Assembly: GCA_029983495.1 (NCBI GenBank)
Contig: JASBZJ010000038.1
Location: 1-11,651 of the forward strand
Direction of reading: 5' to 3'
Length of the DNA stretch: 11,651 bases
Origin: Porphyromonas sp.
GTDB lineage: Bacteria; Bacteroidota; Bacteroidia; Bacteroidales; Porphyromonadaceae
The stretch's first letter is position 1. Each line of letters begins with the position of its first letter. The notes below the pieces were generated by a model. It worked only from the letters and a program-made list of their open reading frames with translations. It did no database searches and was not told where the DNA came from. Below, piece after piece: positions 5,190-11,651 of the stretch. Made by a program: the position numbers and the translations under genes.

Positions 5190-6977
5190 ATGAAAAACTT
5201 TTGGTCAACTTTTGCCGCTGCACTTTTAGCTTTTGTACTAGGTACAATTATACTTCAGTGTATTGCTTTATTTGTTTTCTTTGGTATTATGGCCTCATTT
5301 TTTGCTAGTACTGCCGAAAAATCGGTTTCGATACCATCAAACAGTGTACTAAAAATTGAATTGACTTCGATACCTGAAAAAACGAATACATATGGCTTTT
5401 CGTTTTACGATAACAACAATGCCTCCATTACCTTAACCGATTTGGTGCAAGCAATAAAGCGTGCAAAGGATAATGACAACATTCAGGGCATTTATATTAA
5501 TAGCCCCTTACCTATGGCAGGTATGGCTTCACTCAAAGTTGTTCGTGAGGCATTAGCTGACTTTTCGAAGAACTCTGGAAAATGGGTTATGGCGTATGCC
5601 GATCAATACTCACAGCCAGGTTATTATCTTTCCTCAGTTGCCGATAGTGTATTTATTAATCCTCAGGGAATGCTTGAATTAAAGGGGTTAGCATCGAGTT
5701 CGCTCTTTTATAGGAATACACTAAAAAAGTTTGGTGTTGATATGATGATTTTTAAGGTGGGTACCTATAAAAGTGCGGTTGAACCTTATTTACTTGACGG
5801 ATATAGCGAGGCTAATAAGGAGCAGATACAATCGTACATGCAAGGGCTATGGAACGAAATGCGGAGTAAAATTAGTGCAAGTCGCCACATTGCATCCAGT
5901 AGTATCGATAGCATTGTAAATCGTGGTCCTGCGATGTTCGACCCTCAACAGTATAAACAACTTGCGCTTGTTGATAATTTATTGTACGAACGGGAGGTAA
6001 TGCAACATATGCACGATAAATTGGATTTGAGCTACGACGATGATATTAACTTTGTTACTCCTAGAGAGTTATTACGTACTCCCCCCCGTTTAAAAAAATC
6101 ATCGAGCAACGAAAAGATTGTAGTTTGTTATGCCGAAGGGGTAATTAATAGTTCAGTAGCCTCATCGCCCTCGCCATTCTCGTCGTCATCTATAACAGAA
6201 AAGCTTGCTAACGAGCTTATCGACCAAGCGAATAACGATGATGTAGCTGCTGTTGTACTTCGTGTAAATTCACCTGGTGGTAGTGCATTTGTGTCGGAAC
6301 AGATTTGGGATGCTGTTATGTATACCAAAAGTCGCAAACCAATAGTAATATCGATGGGCGATTATGCTGCTAGTGGAGGGTACTATATTAGTTGTGCAGG
6401 TAGTTATATTTTTGCTGAATCTGTAACTATTACAGGGTCGATTGGTATATATGGAATGTTTCCTAACTTATCAGGTGCAGCAGATAAGCTTGAGCTAAAG
6501 CAAGATGTTGTAAAAACACACAAATATGCCGATGCCCTCTCTTCTATAATTCGCCCTATGACCGACGATGAAAAGCTACTGATGCAACAATATATTGAAC
6601 GAGGCTACAATACCTTTATTACTCGTGTAGCGGATGGCCGTGGAATGACAAAACAATCGGTTGATAGCATTGCTCAAGGACGCGTTTGGACTGGCGAGCA
6701 AGCCTTAAGCATTCATTTGGTTGATGAACTTGGAGGCCTTGATGCTGCTATCGAAAAAGCGGCTTCGCTGGCTAATGTTTCGAATTATAAAGTTGATTAT
6801 CGCAATCGTGAACGATACGAAATGAGCGAATTTTACAGCTTATTTATGCATAGTTTTGGACGCTCGTTACTGCAACAAATTCTCACTGCCGATGAGATAA
6901 ACGCTATACTTGAATCGCGTGAACTCCGTTCGTTACAAGGCTTTCAAGCGATTTTGCCCTTCGAGGTTGTACTTTAG
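5190..6977 (+). CDS. sppA: Signal peptide peptidase SppA, 67K type
   Basis: Membrane-anchored serine protease that degrades signal peptides left after secretion. At 595 residues it is the long, duplicated form, close to E. coli SppA (618). An N-terminal membrane anchor spans about 8-38. The N-terminal half holds the general-base lysine in GTYKSAVEP (Lys194, equivalent to E. coli Lys209). The C-terminal half holds the oxyanion-loop stretch VNSPGGSA and the nucleophile in YAASGGYY (Ser395, equivalent to Ser409), followed by TGSIGIYG. Both catalytic residues are present, so it should be active, with its catalytic bowl facing the periplasm. The Ser-rich linker SSVASSPSPFSSSS (about 319-332) lies between the two halves, at the start of the C-terminal protease domain. 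It is the first gene of a likely operon; lpxK starts 30 bases after its stop. The dyad and -7 box upstream may control the whole operon. Confidence 0.95.
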   Translation: MKNFWSTFAAALLAFVLGTIILQCIALFVFFGIMASFFASTAEKSVSIPSNSVLKIELTSIPEKTNTYGFSFYDNNNASITLTDLVQAIKRAKDNDNIQGIYINSPLPMAGMASLKVVREALADFSKNSGKWVMAYADQYSQPGYYLSSVADSVFINPQGMLELKGLASSSLFYRNTLKKFGVDMMIFKVGTYKSAVEPYLLDGYSEANKEQIQSYMQGLWNEMRSKISASRHIASSSIDSIVNRGPAMFDPQQYKQLALVDNLLYEREVMQHMHDKLDLSYDDDINFVTPRELLRTPPRLKKSSSNEKIVVCYAEGVINSSVASSPSPFSSSSITEKLANELIDQANNDDVAAVVLRVNSPGGSAFVSEQIWDAVMYTKSRKPIVISMGDYAASGGYYISCAGSYIFAESVTITGSIGIYGMFPNLSGAADKLELKQDVVKTHKYADALSSIIRPMTDDEKLLMQQYIERGYNTFITRVADGRGMTKQSVDSIAQGRVWTGEQALSIHLVDELGGLDAAIEKAASLANVSNYKVDYRNRERYEMSEFYSLFMHSFGRSLLQQILTADEINAILESRELRSLQGFQAILPFEVVL

Positions 6978-7007
6978 TTTCGCTGTACATTACCTATGAC
7001 CTAGGTT

Positions 7008-8111
7008 ATGCTAGAAAAACAAAAACGTAGTCCGATCCTTGCTCCCTTTGCCTTTTTATATGGTAGGGGAGTAGCGGTTCGGAATTTTTTGTTTAGTAAG
7101 GGTTACATAACCTCGTACATGCCCAAAATACCAACTATTTGTGTTGGAAACATAGCCGTAGGTGGAACAGGTAAAACCCCTATGGTCGAATTCTTGATAA
7201 AAAAACTTTCAGATAGTTATCGTGTTGCTGTAGTTAGTCGAGGGTATAAACGTACAACTCACGGAATGATTGTTGCTACTAAAAATTCTACAGCAAAGGA
7301 AATTGGAGATGAACCACGACAAATACTAACAAATTGCCCCAATATTACATTGGTAGTTGATGGAAATCGAAAGCGTGCACTTACCTTTTTAGAAGAGTTA
7401 CCCATTAGCGAAAGACCCGAGGTTATAATTATGGACGATGGTCTGCAACATCGAAAGGTTATTCCGCATGTCCGAATATTATTAACGGCTTTTCATACTC
7501 CCTATTTTAGTGATAAACTTCTACCATGGGGAAACTTACGCGAAAACCTTTCGGCCGTAACTAATGTGGATTGTGTGGTTGTAACGAAAACACCCCTATC
7601 CATATCGCCAATCGAGCTTAAACTTTATGCTCGTAAACTTCACCTTTTTGAAAATCAAAAGTGCTTTTTTTCGGCAATATATTATGGCGTGCCAAAGGCT
7701 TTGTTCACAAATGCTCCTTTTTGTGTTAGTAAATCAACTGTTATTATTGCATTTGCTGGTATTGCCGATGTTCAACCTTTTTTTGACGCTATCGATAAGG
7801 CATACCCTTCATATGTAAAGGAGTATTGTACTTATCCCGATCACCATAACTACAAAAAAACGGATTTAAAATACCTCGAGAGCTTAGTTACAAAATTTCA
7901 ATCGAAGAACCTTTCTGTTCAGTTTATCACTACGCAGAAAGATGCTGAAAAGTTAAAACATATGTCTAGTGCCATTTCACCGCTTATACAAAATGTATTG
8001 TTCTATATTCCAATAGTCATTGATTTTTTAGGGGGTAGTGGTGAGAAGTTTTGTAACTTTATCGAACAAAAAATTAGTAGTTTCGAACAAGACTTGAATA
8101 GTAAACCCTAA
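7008..8111 (+). CDS. lpxK: Tetraacyldisaccharide 4'-kinase
   Basis: Inner-membrane-associated kinase of the lipid A pathway. It moves the gamma-phosphate of ATP to the 4' position of tetraacyldisaccharide 1-phosphate, forming lipid IVA on the cytoplasmic side. Family marks are in the right order: N-terminal amphipathic stretch with LAPFAFLYGRGVAVRNFLF (11-29), the P-loop GNIAVGGTGKTP (48-58, Lys56 and Thr57), SRGYKR (77-82), GDEP (100-103) and DDGLQHRKV (143-151), which carries residues known to be important for catalysis in LpxK. At 367 residues it is slightly longer than typical (about 330-370). The ATG at 7008 is favoured because it gives the usual short lead before the membrane-binding stretch. 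It lies 30 bases after sppA and 26 before thiL, in an operon. Its presence implies an LPS- or lipooligosaccharide-making outer membrane. Confidence 0.95.
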   Translation: MLEKQKRSPILAPFAFLYGRGVAVRNFLFSKGYITSYMPKIPTICVGNIAVGGTGKTPMVEFLIKKLSDSYRVAVVSRGYKRTTHGMIVATKNSTAKEIGDEPRQILTNCPNITLVVDGNRKRALTFLEELPISERPEVIIMDDGLQHRKVIPHVRILLTAFHTPYFSDKLLPWGNLRENLSAVTNVDCVVVTKTPLSISPIELKLYARKLHLFENQKCFFSAIYYGVPKALFTNAPFCVSKSTVIIAFAGIADVQPFFDAIDKAYPSYVKEYCTYPDHHNYKKTDLKYLESLVTKFQSKNLSVQFITTQKDAEKLKHMSSAISPLIQNVLFYIPIVIDFLGGSGEKFCNFIEQKISSFEQDLNSKP

Positions 8112-8137
8112 TCGTTACAATTAATAACAAGCTTTTT

Positions 8138-9199
8138 ATGCCAACTCCCCTATCCGATTTTGGAGAATTCGCTCTCATAGACCAACTTACTAAAAACTAT
8201 ACACCAAAACATAGTTCAACATTAAAAGGTATAGGCGACGATGCCGCAGTTATTGAACTCCCCAATGCTGGTGTTGTTCAGTTGATCACAACTGACCTCT
8301 TGCTCGAAGGAGTTCATTTCGACCTCATGTATGTTCCTATTAAACATTTAGGTTATAAGGCAATTGCAGTAAACCTTTCCGATATTTATGCCATGAATGG
8401 TACACCTACACAGGTAACAGTTTCGTTAGGAGTATCGGCAAAGTTTAGCGTTGAGCAAATTGAGGAGTTGTATCAAGGTATTTACCTTGCTTGCGAAAAT
8501 TACAAAGTTGACCTTGTTGGAGGCGATACATCAGCCTCGCTGAATGGTCTTACTATTAGTGTAACAGCATTAGGAACGGCAACAAAGGAAAAAGTTTGTT
8601 ACCGAAATAAAGCAAATGTAAACGACCTTATATGTGTTTCGGGAAATTTAGGTGCTGCATATGCCGGGTTGTTGTTGCTAGAACGCGAAAAGAAGGTTTT
8701 CCTTGAAAACCAGAACCCTTATTTCGAACCAAAATTCGAAGGGCGTGAGTATATAATTGAACGCCAATTAAAGCCTGAACCACGTGCAGATATTGTTGCA
8801 CAACTTGAAAAGGTGGGGATTAAACCATCATCGATGATTGATGTTTCAGATGGTTTATCGAGCGAATTATTACATATAGCAAAACAAAGTAACGTAGGAA
8901 TGGCCATTTATGAAGAACGTATCCCCATTGACCACGAAACGATTTCATTGGCTGAGGATATGAATATGGATTTTCTTACATTTGCGATGAATGGGGGGGA
9001 AGATTATGAGTTATTAATGACTGTTCCGCTCGAAAAATTCGATCAAATTAGCCAGGTGCCCGACCTTCATATTATTGGAAAAGTTACCGATAGGAGCGAG
9101 GGCAATAGGTTAATTACCAAAAGTGATAGTTCGATAGAGCTTGTAGCCCAAGGATGGAATGCCTCAAATGCATTAAAAGATAGCAATGCCCAACAATAA
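8138..9199 (+). CDS. thiL: Thiamine-monophosphate kinase
   Basis: Cytoplasmic enzyme that phosphorylates thiamine monophosphate with ATP to give thiamine pyrophosphate, the last step of cofactor synthesis. It belongs to the PurM/AIR synthase-like ATP-binding fold. Diagnostic motifs are all present: GIGDDAAV (31-38), TTDLLLEGVHF (51-61), NLSD (79-82), the metal-binding VGGDT (127-131), IDVSDGLSSEL (234-244) and NGGEDYELL (285-293). Length 353 is near the Bacteroidota norm of about 345. It sits 26 bases after lpxK, so is surely co-transcribed, and 66 bases before the MlaE-like permease. No thiamine riboswitch was recognised before the operon, and no other thi gene is present, so ThiL appears here as a housekeeping passenger among envelope genes. 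From memory, some Bacteroidales carry a purine nucleoside phosphorylase gene between lpxK and thiL; none is here. Confidence 0.95.
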   Translation: MPTPLSDFGEFALIDQLTKNYTPKHSSTLKGIGDDAAVIELPNAGVVQLITTDLLLEGVHFDLMYVPIKHLGYKAIAVNLSDIYAMNGTPTQVTVSLGVSAKFSVEQIEELYQGIYLACENYKVDLVGGDTSASLNGLTISVTALGTATKEKVCYRNKANVNDLICVSGNLGAAYAGLLLLEREKKVFLENQNPYFEPKFEGREYIIERQLKPEPRADIVAQLEKVGIKPSSMIDVSDGLSSELLHIAKQSNVGMAIYEERIPIDHETISLAEDMNMDFLTFAMNGGEDYELLMTVPLEKFDQISQVPDLHIIGKVTDRSEGNRLITKSDSSIELVAQGWNASNALKDSNAQQ

Positions 9200-9265
9200 T
9201 ATATTACTATGCCAGTAAAGAGATAAAATACAGAAGACCGACGACTAGCTTCGCGACAAAAGCGA

Positions 9266-10060
9266 ATGTTGCAAAAGGTTCGGCAACAGCAAATGATACG
9301 CCAGCAAAAGGAAGTATATGGTAGAATGCTCAGAAATATAGGTGAGTATTCTTTGCTTATGCGACGTGTTTTTACAAAACCTCAGCGTTGGTCGATGTTT
9401 TTTCGCCGATTAATTGACGAAATTATGCTTCTAGGGGTAAACTCTATTTGGATTGTGCTTATAATTTCCTTTTTTATGGGAACGGTTATTACCATCCAAT
9501 TGGCAATAAACATGAGCAACCCACTAATACCTCGTTTTACAATAGGTTATGCTACACGCGAAATAGTCCTCCTCGAGTTTTCGTCCTCTATTATGTGCCT
9601 TATCCTTGCTGGTAAAATTGGATCGAGTATTGCTTCTGAACTAGGAACAATGCGAGTAACCGAGCAAATTGATGCTTTGGAAGTAATGGGTATTAACAGT
9701 GCCAATTTCCTAATCCTACCCAAAATAGTTGGTCTGTTGCTTTTTATTCCCGTTCTTTCGGTTCTTAGCATGTGTATCTCAATTGTTGGGGCCTTTTTGG
9801 CTACACTTGTAATACCTGATATGACAACTAGCGACCTTGAGTACGGTATGCAACTATTCTTTAAACCTTATAATGTTTATTACTCGCTTATTAAAAGTGC
9901 CGTTTATGCTTTTATAATAACATCAGGTTCAAGTTATTTTGGTTATACCGTAAGGGGGGGAGCTTTATCGGTAGGTAAGGCTAGTACTAATGCTGTTGTT
10001 ACTAGCAGTGTGTTGATTCTTTTAGCCGATGTATTGCTAACAAACTTACTGCTCATTTAA
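9266..10060 (+). CDS. mlaE: MlaE-family phospholipid ABC transporter permease
   Basis: Inner-membrane permease of the Mla-type (MCE) phospholipid transport system, which moves phospholipids between inner and outer membranes together with MlaF and an MCE-domain protein. The signature is strong: GVNSIWIVLIISFFMG (57-72), NPLIPRFTIGYATRE (85-99), LAGKIGSSIASELGTM (114-129), EQIDALEVMG (133-142) and a C-terminal hydrophobic stretch ending LLADVLLTNLLLI. Start choice is uncertain. The ATG at 9266 adds a basic, Gln-rich tail (MLQKVRQQQMIRQQK) not usual in the family, whereas ATG 9326 (residue 21, MLRNIGEYSLLMRRVF) begins where relatives begin and has AGGA about 14 bases upstream. The first start, in the same open frame, has no clear ribosome site. 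The gene lies 26 bases before mlaF. No mlaD lies next to it. Confidence 0.9.
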   Translation: MLQKVRQQQMIRQQKEVYGRMLRNIGEYSLLMRRVFTKPQRWSMFFRRLIDEIMLLGVNSIWIVLIISFFMGTVITIQLAINMSNPLIPRFTIGYATREIVLLEFSSSIMCLILAGKIGSSIASELGTMRVTEQIDALEVMGINSANFLILPKIVGLLLFIPVLSVLSMCISIVGAFLATLVIPDMTTSDLEYGMQLFFKPYNVYYSLIKSAVYAFIITSGSSYFGYTVRGGALSVGKASTNAVVTSSVLILLADVLLTNLLLI

Positions 10061-10086
10061 GATTTTTCTTTTCTATTTAATACGCC

Positions 10087-10809
10087 ATGATTGAAGTAAT
10101 TGACCTTAATAAACAGTTCGAGGATAAGCGTGTCCTAAACAACCTTAGCCTTACTTTCCATACGGGTAAAACAAACCTTATTATTGGACAAAGTGGTGCA
10201 GGCAAAACAGTCCTTTTAAAGTGCCTTATTGGCATGATTGAGCCTACTAGTGGGCAAATACTTTTTGATGGAACGGATATATGTACCCTCGATAATGATG
10301 AGTTGAAGCAAATACGTCTTAAAATGGGAGTTCTTTTTCAAGGTTCAGCTCTTTTTGATGACCTTACCGTTTTGGGCAACGTTGTATTTCCCCTCGATAT
10401 GTTTTCGAGTTTAACATCACGGGATCGCACCGATAAAGCCATGGCGTTACTTAAAAAGGTAGGACTCGAAAAGGCTGCGAACAAATTCCCCTCAGAAATT
10501 AGTGGAGGTATGATGAAACGTTGCGCCATTGCACGAGCAATTGTGAACGAACCAAAGTACCTTTTTTGCGATGAACCTAATAGTGGGTTGGATCCTCAAA
10601 CAGGAGAAGTAATTGACATGCTTATTGCAGATATAACTCATGAACTTGGAATTACAACCGTTATTAATACGCACGATATGAATTCGGTTGAAAATATAGG
10701 AGAGCATATTGTATTTCTCGATAGAGGAACAAAAAACTGGGAGGGAAGCTATAACGATATCGAATCAACGGGAACGGCAAGGCTCAAACACTTTATTATT
10801 CTTGATTAA
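10087..10809 (+). CDS. mlaF: MlaF-family phospholipid ABC transporter ATPase
   Basis: Cytoplasmic ATP-binding subunit that powers the MlaE permease. All ABC motifs are present: Walker A GQSGAGKT (34-41), Q-loop Gln85 in LFQGSALFDDLTV, the signature SEISGGMMKR (136-145), Walker B YLFCDEP (158-164) with catalytic Glu163, the D-loop SGLDP (166-170) and the switch His196 in NTHDM. The signature has SGGM where most ABC proteins have SGGQ, which is normal for MlaF/Ttg2A proteins. GSALFDDLTVLGNV after the Q-loop is also typical of this family. At 240 residues it is a stand-alone nucleotide-binding domain, slightly shorter than E. coli MlaF (269). It follows mlaE by 26 bases and closes the operon; the terminator-like hairpin at 10911-10940 lies about 100 bases after its stop. 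The MCE partner must be encoded elsewhere. Confidence 0.93.
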   Translation: MIEVIDLNKQFEDKRVLNNLSLTFHTGKTNLIIGQSGAGKTVLLKCLIGMIEPTSGQILFDGTDICTLDNDELKQIRLKMGVLFQGSALFDDLTVLGNVVFPLDMFSSLTSRDRTDKAMALLKKVGLEKAANKFPSEISGGMMKRCAIARAIVNEPKYLFCDEPNSGLDPQTGEVIDMLIADITHELGITTVINTHDMNSVENIGEHIVFLDRGTKNWEGSYNDIESTGTARLKHFIILD

Positions 10810-10910
10810 AACGGTATAGAATATTGTGTCCCTTGTGATACTAGGAATAAAACTTAGTGTGCGTTGGGGCTAAATGAACATATTGTTCGGGGGCAACATT
10901 TTTGGTTTGT

Positions 10911-10940
10911 CTATTGAAAGTTCCTTTTCAATGGTTTTAT
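10911..10940 (+). terminator. Rho-independent-like terminator after mlaF
   Basis: CTATTGAAAG (10911-10920) can pair with TTTTCAATGG (10925-10934) around TTCC, giving ten pairs of which two are G-T. TTTTAT follows. The stem is AT-rich, so it is only moderately stable. It is about 100 bases after the mlaF stop, in the right orientation to end the operon. Confidence 0.5.
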
Positions 10941-11006
10941 GATGCCTCTTATATAAGGTATGTAGCTGGTTTTATTCGGAGTGTTTTACCTGCAAATACT
11001 TAAGCA

Positions 11007-11038
11007 AACAATAAAATACCCCAATACTAATTAGGGTA
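11007..11038 (-). terminator. Rho-independent terminator for the Ogt-family gene
   Basis: On the minus strand TACCCTAAT pairs with ATTGGGGTA around a TAGT loop (plus 11017-11038), with one G-T pair, and is followed by TTTTATTGTTT. It starts 12 bases after the stop of the minus-strand gene, an ideal place for its terminator. Confidence 0.75.
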
Positions 11039-11049
11039 GTAAAAATCCA

Positions 11050-11556
11050 TTACAAAGAGCCTCCCTTTATAATATGATAGTGCTCTTTGGCGTTGTAATG
11101 CATCTCCCATTCAAGGAGCATTTTCTTGACCTTATTTCCAAATGCGTAGCCATCGGTTATTCCAGAGGAATGAACAATACGATGACAGGGAATAAATGGA
11201 GCAAATGGATTAGCATGAAGAGCATTTGCCACAGCTCGATATGCATTAGGCTTTCCTATAGCGACTGCTATTTGTTTATAACTAGCAGTTGTTGCAAAAG
11301 GAACTTGGCAAGTAGCAAGCCAAACTGATTGTTGAAACCTACTTCCCATATGGAGAATAAGTTCATTTGCGCTAGTTGCAAATCTGTTCATTGCTGTATA
11401 CAATTCGGTATCAGGTTCTATAGAGCGATGATTTTTATCAAACAGTTCAACTAGCGATAAAATATTTCCTCGTTGGGTATATTCTATACCTAGTGCTAGG
11501 CTACTACTCAGTTTGAAATATTGTATTTGTTCCATAATCTGCTTATTGGGTATCAT
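11050..11556 (-). CDS. ogt: Methylated-DNA-protein-cysteine methyltransferase (Ogt/AGT family)
   Basis: DNA repair protein that takes the alkyl group from O6-alkylguanine (and often O4-alkylthymine) onto its own cysteine in a single-use reaction. The 168-residue length suits the stand-alone form. The C-terminal domain carries every main feature: GSRFQQSVW (71-79), SYKQIA (92-97, Tyr93), YRAV with the base-flipping arginine finger (Arg107), Asn116 in the hinge of ANPFAPF, the acceptor site IPCHRI (Cys124) and the late Glu151 in LLEWE that completes the hydrogen-bond chain. The usual RAVGxA has become RAVANA, and the usual Gly in IPxGxT is Ala88. The N-terminal 65 residues form the weakly conserved alpha/beta domain. 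The ATG at 11556 is taken, though Met8 (11535) could also start. GGAG lies about 14 bases before the first ATG. It converges on the mlaEF operon and appears to be a single-gene transcript. Ogt versus Ada C-domain naming is uncertain. Confidence 0.92.
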   Translation of the reverse strand: MIPNKQIMEQIQYFKLSSSLALGIEYTQRGNILSLVELFDKNHRSIEPDTELYTAMNRFATSANELILHMGSRFQQSVWLATCQVPFATTASYKQIAVAIGKPNAYRAVANALHANPFAPFIPCHRIVHSSGITDGYAFGNKVKKMLLEWEMHYNAKEHYHIIKGGSL

Positions 11557-11651
11557 ATTAGTGATAGTTACTCCAGAGCTGAAATAAACAAAGGGTAAAG
11601 AATTGCTTTTTTATATACTGCAAAATAGAAGAGGCGGTATGTCAAAACTCT

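Noticed and set aside
9950..9962. Homopolymer run of G in the mlaE gene, and similar C or G runs near 6081 and 8995, as frameshift sites
   Set aside because: All three reading frames continue intact through the runs and the encoded motifs are normal.
10876..10888. GAACA-TAT-TGTTC dyad after mlaF
   Set aside because: Only five base pairs with a three-base loop, and the hairpin at 10911-10940 is a better terminator candidate.
11074..11328. 84-codon open frame on the plus strand
   Set aside because: It lies wholly inside the minus-strand methyltransferase gene, which has complete catalytic motifs; the overlap is a shadow frame.
11639..11651. Possible start of a plus-strand gene at the right edge (ATG TCA AAA CTC preceded by GAGGCGGT)
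   Set aside because: Only four codons are visible before the window ends, which cannot be told from chance.

Overview
This window looks like a chromosomal segment from a Bacteroidota bacterium, most likely of the Bacteroidales type. The evidence is AT-rich DNA, weak Shine-Dalgarno sequences, putative promoter -7 boxes of the TAnnTTTG type, and protein sequences that read like Bacteroidota versions of SppA, LpxK, ThiL, MlaE and MlaF. The lpxK gene and the lipobox protein point to a Gram-negative-type envelope. No mobile element, CRISPR array, rRNA or tRNA was recognised, and nothing suggests recent transfer.

Left part (1-4925). About 700 bases without a gene come first. They hold several inverted repeats, including two copies of the dyad TTTTACT-N4-AGTAAAA, and a likely promoter. 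Next come an AspT/YidE/YbjL-type transporter (702-2390), a MarC-family membrane protein (2452-3093), a small orphan lipoprotein (3192-3602) and a divergent proline dehydrogenase-like protein (3690-4925). A 12-bp perfect inverted repeat separates the last two. The proline dehydrogenase-like protein keeps the family fold signature along its length but has changed several residues that bind FAD or substrate in true enzymes, so it may be a pseudoenzyme or have a new activity.

Middle and right part (5190-10809). A likely operon, sppA-lpxK-thiL-mlaE-mlaF, follows a promoter-like TACCTTTG box and a dyad near the expected transcription start. SppA degrades leftover signal peptides, LpxK makes the 4'-phosphate of lipid A, and the MlaE/MlaF pair moves phospholipids across the periplasm, so four of the five genes serve the envelope. 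ThiL makes thiamine pyrophosphate and looks like a metabolic passenger. No MlaD-type (MCE) gene sits beside mlaEF.

Right end (11050-11556, minus strand). A DNA repair methyltransferase of the Ogt/AGT family converges on the operon. Each side has its own terminator-like hairpin in the 240-base gap between them. The last 95 bases lie upstream of this gene and hold nothing I can name.
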